Assembly (NCBI GenBank): GCA_014529385.2
Contig: CM043944.1
Coordinates: forward strand, 57,547,268-57,611,267
From: Adiantum capillus-veneris
Taxonomy: Eukaryota > Streptophyta > Polypodiopsida > Polypodiales > Pteridaceae
Reading direction: 5' to 3'
DNA length: 64,000 nucleotides
This document shows, piece by piece, positions 33,056-44,835 of the stretch. The notes below the pieces were generated by a model. The model did no database searches and was not told the origin of the DNA. It worked only from the letters and a program-made list of their open reading frames with translations. Numbering within the stretch: position 1 is the stretch's first letter; each line of letters starts with the position of its first letter. Made by a program: the position numbers and the translations under genes.

Positions 33056-34500
33056 TGTTAGGGCCTCAAGTTTTCTCTTCTTTTTGATAAACTTTGCATC
33101 CTTTGGTAATGTGCATCTATTGCCATCTAGCTCCACCATGAAATTCTTGATGCGTTCACATACCTTCACATAGATTTCATCTTGCTTATTCCTAGAGCTG
33201 CAGTCTGAATAGATGGATTTCTCTTCTTGAATATCTTTATAGTTCCATTCAACCGTCTTTTCTTGTTTGATTGTTGGTTGAGCCTAAGATGGATCCCATG
33301 ATTGGTCCTTCATCAATTCAGTGGCTCCAACCTCTGCCAAGTCTTTTTGGACATGTCGTATCTCATCTACCGCAAGCCTCATTATATTCTGGTTGTTCTG
33401 GAGATTTCTTGGCCAGATTTTTAGTGATCATTATTGCAAGCTCATGCTATTCTTGCCATTCATCCACTACCTTCTCCTTGCCCTTTGCCTTCGATACTGA
33501 AATCTACTGCTCCCACTTTCTGGTTTTAGTAGTTTGGTTTTTCCTTGGGACGTCCACCAAGAAATATGTAAGATAGCACGTGGAAACAAAATAAAGGATT
33601 TATAATTAGGTACATTTTACAAAAAAATATACTTACATAAAGGGTTTTTTAATTGAAACAATGAATATTTTCATACAGAAGGGCTAGTTTTTTTACAAAA
33701 ATGCATACATAAGGGGTACATAGAATACTTGAAAATATACATGTAAGGGATTATTTAAATACCTCTTCTTTGCACGTGCTATATACAATTTTTACATAGT
33801 GGAATCCCCGGGTGTTATAATCTCCTCAACAATTACACCCTTGATTTTGGTTCTCGGCACTCGTTCTAGTGCCTTTCGATCAGGTACTTCTAGTTTTGCA
33901 GTATCTGGGCACTCAGTTGTAAAGTAAGCATACTTCCAACATGCGTAGTAGTTGAAGCTTTGCTTAAAATTTGCAAAATGTCCATTGTCCTTGCCCCTAC
34001 CAATACCTCCCTAGTACCTGCTCTTGCCAATAATAGTCCCTCTGGTACCTATGTTGGTTTCATTATCCTTGGAACCACTAGCTACATCTTCCCTGATTCC
34101 TTCAAGGTTTGTTAGTGCAATCATTGAGATATCCTTTCCTTTCTCAAAGTAATGAGTTTTTATGTCATTCACTTTACCAAATCTCCATCTTCTTTACTTA
34201 GGGTGTCGCTATTTCAACTATGTAATTTGATATTTTCTCTAGTTTTCTAGCTCTTTCCTGTGCCTTTATCATCTGAATCACTTCCAGATGTACTAGCACT
34301 AATATTGGATTATTTTGATTCTTTAGTGGACAATTCACTCATTGGAATGTTTCATCTTATGCCCTCTCTCTTTTTTGTCCGGTTGATATAGCTTCAATGC
34401 CCTCTGCACCCGATCATTAAACTTTTTGGCTGGTGTTGAAACGTCTTGTTCCCTGAGCTTTTTACTTTTGACCCATTGGAAAACTAGGCTCTCATTCTTT
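33056..34500 (-). pseudogene. Gypsy gag/linker remnant
   Basis: The minus frame 33395-33056 is coding-like for over 100 codons with one stop (NYKDIQEEKSIYSDCSSRN, DEIYVKVCERIKNFMVELDG). Near 33830-34000 it reads FNYYACWKYAYFTTECPD, a decayed zinc knuckle, preceded by Gly/Arg-rich sequence, and near 34340-34480 KKFNDRVQRALKLYQPDKKE, a gag-like piece. The order (gag right, knuckle, linker left) fits a minus-strand gypsy element, cut at 34531 by G1 and fading out on the left. It is not the same family as B, judging by the knuckle sequence. Confidence 0.6.
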
Positions 34501-34740
34501 TCTCTGATAGAGGCTCTTGTAGTTATTTAGTGTTAGCAGGAAGCTAACTCAGATAACAGTTTTTGGAGATTTCATTGTAAAAACACTTATTATTTTGATG
34601 AATCAGGAATTTTGTAACTCCTACTTTCAATTAAACAGTGTAATTGATGAGCCGGGGCTACAAGCTTCCAAATTGTATCAACCTGTCTTTAGTTAGAGCT
34701 CCCAGATTACTAGTTTTTACCACAAAAACCTTGGCTAAGG

Positions 34741-34748
34741 TATAAAAG
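34741..34748 (+). promoter_or_regulatory. TATA box of G1 LTR
   Basis: TATAAAAG in GGCTAAGGTATAAAAGCC. The G2 LTR has the aligned GGCTAAGGTATAAAATCC on the minus strand near 45922-45935, so the motif is conserved between copies. Confidence 0.65.
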
Positions 34749-35095
34749 CCAATTTTTGTAAGTATTTTATAAGTTTTTGGATAATAAAAAAACAGTGTGA
34801 GCTAACGGCACTCACTTCTCTCCTTCTCGCGTTTCCTACTCCCTTTTCGGTTGTCACATTGCAGTGATGTCTGTTGCATTGCAACCACAAGTAAGAGCTA
34901 TACACATTGACATAAGAATTTCATCGTAATTCGTAGCTTTTGGCGTCACCGACCCGCGGCCTAATTTCATCATAACTAAGAATTTAAGCTTCAAAATCAT
35001 AAAGTAAGTATAGTTGGGGTATTGAGGCATCATTGCTAAGCATTTAGATGCATTCTGGGTCGAAAATGGCTAGGTCAAAAACTCACTACTGTTAA

Positions 35096-35677
35096 CACTA
35101 GTCCTATAAAAAATTAGCCACTTTTAAGGCTTTTTGAGACTCTTGTAAAAAATTTTTCAACACTATGTTAGTTATCTAAATAGAAAATGGTTTCAAGAAA
35201 TTATGAACAACACTTAATACAAGTTGATAAAAAACAGTACATTGCTAAATGAAGGTCTAAAGGTATCTTTGCATTGCCATCTTCCACAACTAATTTGTAC
35301 GGATGGACAAAAACTTTCTATTTTCTTTTGAAAGTAAATCAAATCATTGTTAAGTAGGCCCAAACTTCTTTGAAAAATCCCTCAATAGGTATGTAATACA
35401 TGTACCAAGTTTTTTTAACCCATATACAAAGAATGCGATATTTTTTACTTCTCCAAGTCAAGCATTGAAGTGCAGTTTTACGTAAAATTCACTAATTTTA
35501 GAAAAGTAATTTTTTTATTTCTGAGCTTTTCATGTAAAAGTGTATTTAGAAACCTTTTCATATATTGAACCCATAATTAAGACGTTGCATGAAATTTTTA
35601 TGTCATATACAAAAGTTATCTTTCAATTACTAGAATCCTAATGTGAGCCATTTTTGTGGTTCATTACAAGTCTAGTG
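35096..35677. mobile_element. MITE-like insertion with CACTAG ends and TTAA duplication (582 bp)
   Basis: Starts CACTAGTCCTATAAAAAATT and ends ATTACAAGTCTAGTG, so the ends are short inverted repeats (CACTAG(T/A)C(C/T)T). It is flanked by TTAA at 35092-35095 and 35678-35681. The aligned G2 LTR (near 45570) has a single TTAA and no insertion, which is a natural empty site. No coding frame. Confidence 0.88.
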
Positions 35678-36029
35678 TTAATAATCACGATTTTTGCACT
35701 TGACGTAAAGTGAGGTTTAAGACCATAAGCATGTGTGCTCAGGTCTTATAAAGATGTCCTAGAAGTTTCATAACGTTTGGATGTCGTTGGATGCTGTAAC
35801 GGTTGTGATTTGTTTGCCAATGAGTGACTAGCTTTTGGTGATTTGTGTCATTTGAGTGTAGCTTGAGATAGATGCGGGTTGTTTGTTGTTTTCTAAGAGA
35901 TTGAAAACCTCTTGTATCCTCTATGTACTAGTTGAGTCAGCTTCGTCCCATGGAGTGATAAATATATTCGTGGTTCTCGCTATGTCTGCAACAATAAGAT
36001 AGGAGTGAGGTTAGACACCTGTCCCACAT

Positions 36030-36048
36030 TTGGCACCGCTACCGGGGA
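36030..36048 (+). other. Primer-binding-site-like motif of G1
   Basis: TTGGCACCGCTACCGGGGA directly follows the LTR. G2 has the matching TTCGCACCGCTACTGGGGA next to its LTR. A TGGCACC-type start differs from the Met site of the copia elements; the tRNA is not identified. Confidence 0.6.
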
Positions 36049-37942
36049 TCGAAAAAACCTAGACTAGGGAAAAACATGAGCGTCTTGTGAAGTTATCCTT
36101 TACCTTCCTCTAGGATCACCTAGAGTCAAGGCTTAGAAAACCATAAAAAACAAAAATGGCTTAAGATCAAGGCTCAAAAAACCATAAAAAACAAAAAAAT
36201 GAGTGTTTGTGGACACTTTCCACAACCCCATTGCAGTAGAACCTAGGAGTAGGGTAAGAAGAATACAAAGTGGGATCTCATAACATTGCTCTATCCAAAA
36301 GAATCAATTGTGAGTTGTTTGTGTGAAGTTGCAAAGTTTTTGGTCTACGGATAGAAATAGCACCAGAAGACTGTCCACCATTGAATCCGACTAGAGATTA
36401 TGCTTTAAAAGTCGTATGAACTAGTGGGTAAGCTTAAGGACACATTTAAGGTAAAATTTCAAGAGTTTGCAGAAACTCAGATTATTTACTTTTTCTTGAT
36501 ATTTTAGGCCAAATTAAGTTTTGACTTGACTCAGAGGCTTAAAATAGTTCATAAAAAGACTGTCCACTGAAAAAGTTGAAAAAAGTGCTCATTTTAGGCC
36601 AAAAGTAAATAATCGTTGTTATTTATTTTCAGCTCAAAAGTGATCAAGTTTGATACCAGAGACTCTATGCATGTGTACAAACATATTTTGTAAAGGCCCA
36701 TAGAATCTGGATCACCAAACTGACCAAAAACTTGGTAAAAACTGACATCTATACTGACTGTCAAGAACTTGAGTATAAATTGGGAAAATTTTGTTCAAAC
36801 TCTGTGAAACTTGCCTAGAGATCTTAACAAGTTGAGTACTTGGCAAAACAAGCCAAAAAGGGCAAAAAATTGAGAAAAATAAATAATCGTGATTATTTAC
36901 TTCTGATACACAGAGACACCATTTTGGACTTTTGAGATTGTACAGTGTTAGACCAACATAATACAATGCCATCGGTCAATTTTGGTTTCAATCGGATCCA
37001 AATTGGCACATGTTCACTCAGTTTCCAGGTTGTAGATTAGTCCTTTGGCTTTTTGCAAAAGTAGAATCTGAAAGTCTCAATTGCTTACTCACTTAGCTTA
37101 ATTTGAAGTGATATAGATAGACCAATCACAATAACTATCAAATATTATACAGTCTTTGTGAAAGAATAGCTAGCTTGATAACCGATACAAGAATTAGGTT
37201 GCAGACAAGGTATTGAAAGCTTGACAAAAGTTACAATCAAGTCAAGTGCCTGTGGGATTCACTCTATATACAAAACGAGATGCCACCTACGAGCGGACAA
37301 CTTTGATAAAACCCCTATATATGAATCGTATTAGGGAATATGACCTCCCTTTCTACGCTTATATGACAATCAATGAAAAAAACTATCATACCCCTATCTT
37401 ACATATAAAATTTAGATCTCACAAGATCTAACGGAGTAAAACTAGTCAAACAATGTGCAGCATAGTGACTGGCAACATACTAAGGAACCAGTTTTGTTGA
37501 TAATGTACTAAGGAACCACTTTTGTCTAATCCTCACCCATCCAAAGCTAGCATAAATCAACCCTTGACCTGCTCCAAATCAGCCCTTAGCTACCAGCTTG
37601 ATGCAAAATTTGATGTGTGACCTGAGAAAATCCTTCCCCAAAATTTATCCCCCGAGTTCTAGTGCACACCAGTGACCAATCGCTACAAGTAATCAAACCA
37701 GGTTAGGTCCCCCCCCCCCCCAAAGTATGATACCCCTCTCTCTTTATTTTAATCTTGGAAGTTAAATTATTGAGGGCCTACCCCTAACTTATACGCTTAT
37801 GTAACTTCTTGTAAAAAACTCCCCCCCTGCACTTACGTGGTGCGGTAAGTTTTCCATGGTGAGTCCCTAGGGGTCAAGTGGAAGAAGTTGACAACAAGTC
37901 AATCCGACGGTAAGCACTCTATCCAGGGCTTCACAAGTCTAT
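36049..37942 (+). other. G1 leader, no gene seen
   Basis: About 1.9 kb with only short frames. A tandem phrase (CCATAAAAAACAAAAA) repeats near 36150-36200, a TTATTTACTT-type phrase recurs near 36480, 36610 and 36890, and a run of about 14 C lies near 37709. Confidence 0.55.
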
Positions 37943-39006
37943 ATGAACGTTAGATTTGGTCGTATTCTAGCAAACCAAGGCATATTTGAAGAGACCGCTA
38001 GTAGAATATCCACCCAAGAGAGTGTGAATCAAGGCAATCATTTGGACACTATCTTTGAAGAAATCTCAAACACTTTTTTAGAATCAACATTTGAAATCGT
38101 GTCTTCCTATTTGTCTCATTCAAAAACCGGAACGACAATGCGTTATAAGCACATAATCACCTTTTATAAGACTAATCACCATGGAGCTCAGGTTTACCTG
38201 GATCCTATTAAGGAGTATGCTATTCGCATTGATGACCATGACATAGACTTTGAAGAGGAAATCATGGCAAAAAAACAAGGAAAAATGTACATAGATAAAA
38301 ACGAAACTTAATATTTACAAGTTGAAAACCTTGATGTCATAGAGAAATGGGTGTTAGAAGTAAATACCATAATTCCAGATATGGCAACAAAAGGACCACC
38401 ATTTTAGAATTTGAGGGATACGATTAAGTTGATCTGAAGCCTTTGAAACGGCTTAGCATAGATAATCCTAGGATCGGAGTCTATTGTTGGGAGGATAGAA
38501 ACGTCAAAGATCTTCTATGGACTTCTCATACCAAATCAGGACAGTTAACGCCCATGAAGATCATCTATATCTTCAAAATCAAAGACAAGGGTTCAACAAA
38601 TCTACGAACCTACCTATTTAGGGATTGTTATAACAATAGCTTTGTTATGATGAGTCCTAAAGAGGTGGAACAAACCAAATACCAAGGGTACTCCATAAGG
38701 GATTGGATATTGGGCCAAGGACCAGAATCTATTCCAAGACATGAACTCTGCGAGAGATCTTTTGAGAGCAATGTTAAAAAACCTCATCACGAAGAAAATC
38801 GGGGGACACTAAAGCCAGTCCACGGCTACATTAGTCACTATTTCCAAAAAATTGGTTTGAATGACGCGGAACGTGACCAACTGTCAGGAGACCTGGAGTT
38901 GAACCAAGTAGACGTGCTAGGTCAGCTGATTTTCAAAAATGGGTCAGAAAATACAGTGGATCTGGGGATCCATATGACCTCTCACCAAGATTTAAACAAG
39001 TGTTAA
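37943..39006 (+). pseudogene. G1 pre-gag coding region of unknown function
   Basis: ATG 37943 opens a 122-codon frame (MNVRFGRILANQGIFEETAS) to a TAA at 38309. The same frame continues for about 30 coding-like codons to 38405. Coding character resumes in another frame (LEFEGYD near 38408, then a TAA) and runs to 39006 (KRLSIDNPRIGVYCWEDRNV ... HYFQKIGLNDAERDQLSGDL). The whole is about 350 codons with one frameshift and two or three stops. I do not recognise the family. It precedes the gag-type piece of the same strand, so it may be the N-terminal part of a long Gag or an extra gene. Confidence 0.5.
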
Positions 39007-39029
39007 GAGCCAAACTCATTTTAATTTTC

Positions 39030-39465
39030 ATACTGAATTTGAGGGATTTGGAATGACATTAGAAGGAAAAGCGTTGACATGGTTCCAAAACATCCACCAA
39101 GGTCAATTATGAACTTCAATATATTAGCTCAAGGATTTTTAGTTGGATGTTCCAAAAAGTGGATCAAACATAATACGGTAGCTCAAATCTATAGCTTCAA
39201 ACAGAAACAAGGCGAGTCTGTTAGGAATTGTGCAACTAGAATGAAGCTGTTAGGGATTGTGCTCCTGATGGTAATTCTAATGATCATGATGTGTGCAACC
39301 AGAGGATCGGATATGCATCTACTATTAGGGATTTTGCTCTTGATGATAATTTTGATGATCATGCTATGTGCAACCAGAGGATATGCATCTACTCTAAGTT
39401 TCTGGACATGCACGGTCTGCAAACAAACTCGCAAAAGTGCCAGAACACTTCCTAAGCTAGACTGA
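39030..39465 (+). pseudogene. G1 gag fragment with a short tandem duplication
   Basis: Frames near 39037-39095 read EFEGFGMTLEGKALTWFQNI, and 39079-39240 continue NFNILAQGFLVGCSKKWIKH and QIYSFKQKQGESVRNCATRM, the core of the retrotransposon gag domain (PF03732 type). A frame change lies between them. After 39245 a unit of about 80 bp is repeated (39246-39322, 39328-39395), giving the odd hydrophobic repeat LLMVILMIMMCATRG. Confidence 0.75.
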
Positions 39466-39475
39466 CTGGAGTGAA

Positions 39476-41700
39476 CTGAACCCTTGTCATGTTGTGGCTT
39501 GTCCATAGACACATAGGGTTGGATGTGTCACGTGACAACACCTCCATCAATATAAGCCTCTTTAATGCACTTCCTCTTATGCCATGCATCGATAGTAGGG
39601 AATATATAGGTAGCTCATTCAAAGAGAAGACCCTCAGTGATACCCTTGAAGGCTCCTTCTTCAGGGGTGACTACATGCTTCCATTGCCTCTTTAACTTAG
39701 GACACATCTCCATGAGTTGCCCAAAGGTAACATCAGCCTTTCTACTCACCAAATCATCCCGTAAGCTATAATTTGGTTGCCCGTCTCCCAAAGGAAAGTG
39801 GGGTGCATTGTAATGTTGCCTGGGTTTTCTCTTCTTCTTCTCGTTACCTGTACCTCTTTCAATGTGTTTCCCTCTATTATGGATGGGACTTTCATCACTC
39901 ATGTCATGATCTCTTGTAACCCTCTTACCTACAGGCATGACCATAGCTCTCAAATCATCCTCTTCTTCTCCAAAATGATTATGCTTACCACTGTTGTTTT
40001 TCCCTTCTCTTTAGCTGTCAAACCGCTTGGCCCCGCTTCCCCTTTAATCTCAATACCATAATCTTGAGCTCGAGAAGGGATTTGTGGAGGAAGAGGAAAC
40101 ATGTCACCGCCCATTCTCTTTGTCTTGTCACATTGAGGGCTTTTATGACCCCATTCACCACAATTGTAACATTGAAACATATCCCCTCTTCCAACCATGC
40201 CTCTTCCTCTACCAACTGTAAAACCCTGATTGCTTCCATACCCACGTCCATATCCATAGCTTTGAACTCTTCCACCTCCCATCATATGCACAGTAAGATT
40301 CTTCATAACACCTACAACCTCTTGCATCTCCTTGTGAAAAGCATTCACATCATGAGAAGCTTGTTGATCATAACATGGCTCCCTGATGAGGACCCTTGGT
40401 TGCTCTACCGCTTTCACTTTAACCTTTGGCTCAACATTGATTCCAAGTTGATGGAGATGCTCTGCTTTCCACTCTTTATTCATTGCAGTTTCAATTGCCT
40501 CCTCAAAGGTCCTTGGTTGCTTAAGCTCTACCTTCAAGTGTAGGTTACTCCTCAAGCTTGCAAGAAACCTATCCTTCTTCAACATGGTTGGAGGAATTTC
40601 AGCCCCCAAAGATGTACACCACTTTTTCCATAACACATTTAATGTCTTCACAAAGTCTTCTATGGTCTAGCCTTCACCTTGTACCAAGCCTTGAATAGAC
40701 TGCCATACCTTTTGAGGGTCTTTCACCTGTTGAAAGTGTGTAAGGAAAGCATGCCTTACCATTTCATAAGTCATAACTTGAGGAGATTGGGCTGATTGTA
40801 GCTCCTTTTCGTAGCCTTCCAACCATTCCCTAGCATCTCCCTTCAAACAAAAGTAGAAGACTTGTAGCACCAACGCTGGGTCTTGCTTGTCAGCAAGAAG
40901 GCAAGCAAACTCCATTCTCTCAATGAAACCTTTGGAACTTTCATTTGATTTCCCACTAAATCTATAAAATTAAACTCCATGTCTTTCAAAACCTATAAAC
41001 TGAAGGTAACTTGAAGCGATTCCTCGGTGGCAGGCACCAAAACACTGTTGGGAAACAAGCAAACCGAAACACCTCTATAGCGATGTCACCCAAGAGCGTT
41101 GAAAGAGCACACAAAGAACACCAAAATATTTGGTAAACTCCTTTGAAACACTACTAATTCAACAAGAGTAGTCCCCTTGGGAAGCTACTGGCCGTCGCCC
41201 ACCCAAGAGACTATGCCACAAAGAAGGAAGAAACCTGTTTAGGCACATAATTATGGATGTCACCTACCAATGCTCTTGAAGATAGAGCTTTTCCCTTCAT
41301 CAAAAACTGATTTTAAACTCCCACTTCAAATCATACATCACCCACAAGACGTATGGGTTTCCACAATTCAACCTACATAGTTTTGCCCCAAAGCTGTCAT
41401 GCATTGTAGGTTGTAGAGAACAGACCATAACTACAAAGCCCCAACTCCAAAAGACATGATATCAAACTTAAAAACATCTCTGCAAATTCTACAACAAAAG
41501 TGATGAAATCCTTCAAATTGAACCCATGCACAGCTATGTGCAAAATCAACGTAAACAGGATGTTGTAATAGGAAGACTAGGTGTAGAGAGAGCTAGTCGA
41601 GGGCAAAAAACTGCATTCAAAAGCATCAAGAATCCATAACGAGATAAGAATTGAATTTTTTTTATATTTGAGTGAAATTTTTCTATTTTGTACATGAGTT
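39476..41700 (-). mobile_element. Element H: gypsy gag fragment with 5' LTR start
   Basis: The minus strand has gag (40980-39615) downstream of a probable LTR end at 41047 (plus strand TGTTGGGAAACAAGC). No protease, RT or integrase follows to the left, where plus-strand G1 begins. The right limit of its LTR, somewhere before about 41860, is uncertain. Confidence 0.65.
39615..40980 (-). pseudogene. Element H gag with zinc knuckle
   Basis: Minus frames 40915-40667 (DPALVLQVFYFCLKGDAREW) and 40651-39950 (RFLASLRSNLHLKVELKQPR) form the plant gypsy gag core, separated by a stop at 40667 near GLVQGEG. A Gly/Arg-rich region and a zinc knuckle CYNCGEWGHKSPQC near 40140-40185 follow. The frame then shifts and continues as 39953-39615 (QHYNAPHFPLGDGQPNYSLR), with no domain recognised. 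The capsid assembles particles in the family. Confidence 0.85.
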
Positions 41701-41860
41701 TTAGTTATATACAAGTCTTTCTTCAAAAAACTCATTCACGGGCACTTCTAGTAGCCCGACAACTGTCACTAGACTAGCAACTTGCAGTGCATGTACATGT
41801 GCTTGCTAAAGCAAGCTAAAAACCCCACAAAAAGAAAGCCCACACACACATTTGACATTA
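41047..41860 (-). repeat. Probable LTR of element H and unassigned flank
   Basis: The TG end at 41047 is followed inward on the minus strand by TTTTGGTGCCTGCCACC, where a primer site would be. No second LTR is present in the window, so length is unknown. The stretch has no gene. Confidence 0.45.
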
Positions 41861-41864
41861 GGCA

Positions 41865-42735
41865 TCATGTCCATATGTACAAATTTACAAAAACCGGGGT
41901 GTCAAAAATGCACCCCACACCGTGAAACCAGAATATGCTTTGTTTGCGGATGATACAAACTGTAACCTTTGTTTCTAGCACTATAACTACCAAAAATACA
42001 CGTGACAGCCATGTCATCCAATTTTCTGTGCTGTGTTTGTGGCACCCAAGCATATGCCAAACAACCAAAAACATTGATGTGATCAATAGAAGGCTTTCTA
42101 TCATGTCATGCTTCATATGTAATAATAGACTGCAAAGCTTTTGTAGGACACCTGTTAAGTACATAAGTTGCACACATGATGGCCTCAAGACAAAAAGAAT
42201 GTGACAAATCTTGACTTTTGACCATACATTGTGCCATTTCTATAACTGACCTGTTTTTCCTCTCAGCAACACCATTTTGCTGACGTGTATAAGGCATTGT
42301 ACATTGGTGTTTTATCTCAATACAAGCCAGAAATTCATTAAATTCATGAGACATATACTCTCCACGTCGATCAGAACGGAGGGTACCCATAGTACATTTC
42401 GAGACATTTTCATCCATAGCCAGAAATTGTTTGAAGCACATAAAAACTTCGGACTTTGTTTTAAGCAGAAATACCCATGCATGCTTGGAGTAATCATCAA
42501 TAAAGGTAATGAAGTAAAGGTAATTGCCCAAGGACGGAGTTTTCATGGGCTCACAAACATCACTATGCACAAGCTGCAACCTACATGTGGCCCTAATTTG
42601 AACCATTCTTTGGAAACTTTGAACGCTACATCTTACCCAAAATACAACATTCACAAACATGCTTGATAGGTGCTTCAAGAGGTGGCAAAGAAGCAACAAT
42701 ATCGGATTTCTACACATGCAACAAACTGACAAAAG
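41865..42735 (-). pseudogene. Element I integrase, 3' truncated
   Basis: The frame 42732-42106 carries LVHSDVCEPMKTPSLGNY, TFIDDYSKHAWVF (first Asp), LRSDRRGEYMS (second Asp; the usual Asn-Gly is changed) and QQNGVAERKNRSVIEMA (Glu). A further frame 42188-41865 continues with integrase C-terminal-like pieces after a frameshift near 42110. Then homology is lost. Confidence 0.88.
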
Positions 42736-42769
42736 TCAGATGATCAAAACGTGCATGCCAAAGTTTTGC

Positions 42770-43200
42770 ATCTTAAATAGCCCTTGAATCTATAACTGCA
42801 TTTGCAAAATTTTGTCCACACTTGTCATACAAAGTGAGCTTATAGAGTCCACTACACAAAAGGCCACATGCAACAATGTCATCACCAAAACTGAGATCAT
42901 GAACTGTATCTCTATCATCCACAAATTTGACTACAAGTCCAAGTCTAGCAAGTGCAGATACATACAAAATATTCTTCTTGGTCCTAGGAACATAAAGCGC
43001 ATTAACAAGTGTGAAATGACTACCATTTGCAGTAGTAAGCACAATCTTTTCAACTCCCTAAACCCTATAAGAGGCATTGTTGGCACAAGTGACTGAATCC
43101 CCATGAGGGACAAACTTGAGAGAGGTAAAAAGTTCATGATGTGAGGTAATGTGCTTTGTAGAACCACTATTGAAATACCACACATGTGAATCTGTAGCAG
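42770..43200 (-). pseudogene. Element I protease and GAG-pre-integrase region
   Basis: Minus frames read HVWYFNSGSTKHITSHHELF-like sequence near 43110-43190 (protease, with Asn for the catalytic Asp in the position of DSG), then GSHFTLVNALYVPRTKKNIL and LVVKFVDDRDTVHDL. There is a stop near 43060 and another near 42775. Confidence 0.7.
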
Positions 43201-43203
43201 CTG

Positions 43204-44281
43204 TCATGCATGCATCATGGACAACAGGATTGTAAGTGCACTCTGCACTAAAAGCACATTCTGCATCAACATCAGCATCACGTCTCCTTTCACAGAAGAC
43301 TCAACAATGGCTGCATTTTTAGTGGAACCAAAATTTGCAGTGGAATCACCCTCTTTTGTTTTAGCCTCTTTGGCCTTCAACTTAGGACACTGCTTGATCA
43401 AGTGATCATTAGATTTACAATAATGGCAACACATCTTGTTTTTGCCCTTATCACGAGAATTTCCAAACGAGTTGCTACCAGAAGAAGCATTAGGAATAGA
43501 TGATTTTCCACTCACAGAAAAACCCCTAAGAAGTGACTCCATTGCTATTACAACCCTTTCTTTGAGAAGCAATAAAAGCCTGTTGAGTTGCACGTTGTCT
43601 AGTCCTGTTTTTTCTTGAAAGAGACTCTTGCAACAGCAATGTGCACAATGCCTCAAACTTGACAACTTCAGGATTTCCTTGGGTCATATGTCTCCGAGTA
43701 CTAGAAAAAGTCTGGTAAGAATCTGGTAAGGCATCAAGAACAGTCCACACAAGAGAACTGTCTGAAACGACTTCACCTGCAGAAAGAAGTTGCTCATCGA
43801 TATCCTTGACATCAGCAAGGAAAGTGTCCATATCATCTTCCTCATGCATAATCTTCAACTCTAGCTCTTTACGCATCAATGAAATTTTTGCCTCATTAAG
43901 GCTTGCATAAAGACCAGCATAAAGACCAGCTAGAATATCCCAATCCTGTTTTGCAGATCTCGCTGAACGAATGTGAGGAGTAATGGTGCGCTTCAGAGAA
44001 AACACAATCAACGCATGAGCTTGTGCATGTTTTACATCCCAACGAGCTTGTCTTCCGTAGGCAAAACAACTCTAATAGCAGCAATCCTTGCATCAAGACC
44101 TGCCACATCCTCAACATCGGCTACTCCTCAGAACGAGGACGTACATCAATGCCCTGCACAATATTCCAAATTCCCTTTGACATAAGAACATGTTGCATCA
44201 TGTAAGACTAGATAGGGTAATTGTCCCCATCCAATCTGCCCTAGCAAACATCTTAAACACACCTGTGTTGTTGTCAGCCAT
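43204..44281 (-). pseudogene. Element I gag with zinc knuckle
   Basis: The probable ATG is at 44281 (MADNNTGVFKMFARADW). Several stops lie in 44030-44220. The clean part 44011-43526 has the UBN2 gag pattern (IRSARSAKQDWDILAGLY, KELELKIMHEEDDMDTFLAD). After a frameshift near 43540, a zinc knuckle CCHYCKSNDHLIKQCPK lies near 43385-43435. A short internal repeat (AGLYAGLYASL) reflects a 12-bp duplication. Confidence 0.85.
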
Positions 44282-44631
44282 GGAAAATGTCTGCACTTGA
44301 TGTGAAATTTGCCCAAAATGAGGAGACACTGAGTGAGATTAGTACGTACTATAGAGCACAACCCGTAGTAGACTGTATGGGACTTGCTATGAGGTATTTG
44401 ACACTGGAAAAGTTTTTGCACAAAATGACAAAATTGCCTGTGCAAACTTGGTTGTAGTGGAAACCGAGGTCGAAATGAGTCCGAATCAAAAAACTGAGCA
44501 GACTGAGCTCTACAAGGTCTTTTGAATTTTTTGTCAACTTACGAACGCTAGCCAAATCTCCCTAAAATCAGATAAAATGAGCAAGCTTGTGCTGGCGCTG
44601 TTAGCGGCTAAGCCCAAGAGGACAAAACTTG

Positions 44632-44643
44632 CTCTAATACCAA
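44632..44643 (-). other. Primer-binding site of element I
   Basis: The minus strand reads TGGTATTAGAGC just inside the LTR at 44645, one base off the initiator-Met type site. Confidence 0.85.
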
Positions 44644-44644
44644 T

Positions 44645-44835
44645 TGTTGGAATTAAAGGGTTGCACAAAAACACACACAGCTTGGAAAAGATGAAGGAAG
44701 CTCAAGGCACACAACCAAGAGTGTATTACTTAGTGTGCAATGAAAAGATAGATAGCCCTAGAGTGATGGGCGTATATACAATGCACGGGGAAAAACCTCC
44801 TAAAGAGGGAAAAAATACCCCGGTGGTCCTAGTGT
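44645..44835 (-). repeat. 5' LTR of element I (about 190 bp)
   Basis: The plus strand begins TGTTGGAATTAAAGGG. The outer end is placed near 44835 because G2-type internal sequence resumes there (compare 36260-36300). Only one LTR is visible, so the outer boundary is approximate. Confidence 0.6.

Larger units (their letters stand above)
34531..36028 (+). repeat. LTR of G1 (1,498 bp, including a 582-bp insertion)
   Basis: Begins TGTTAGCAGGAAGCTAAC and ends TGTCCCACA. Without the insertion at 35096-35677 it would be 912 bp, matching the 908-bp G2 LTR on the opposite strand. TATAAAAG at 34741 is the likely TATA box and is preserved in G2. Confidence 0.9.
34531..39475 (+). mobile_element. Element G1: gypsy-type element, 5' LTR plus partial internal region
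   Basis: LTR 34531-36028, a primer-site-like motif, 1.9 kb leader, a coding region of unknown function (37943-39006) and a gag fragment (39030-39280). The internal region then stops at another element (H, minus strand) near 39480. No pol and no 3' LTR are found on the plus strand. An LTR of the same family lies inverted at 45233-46140 (G2) with the same first 400 bp of internal sequence. Confidence 0.8.
41865..44835 (-). mobile_element. Element I: copia fragment (gag, protease, integrase, 5' LTR)
   Basis: Minus order: LTR (about 44835-44645), primer site, gag (44281-43204), protease/GAG-pre-integrase region, integrase (42732-41865). RT, RNase H and the 3' LTR are missing: no copia RT motif is found left of 41865. 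Its LTR lies directly against G2 internal sequence, so I inserted in G2. Confidence 0.82.
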
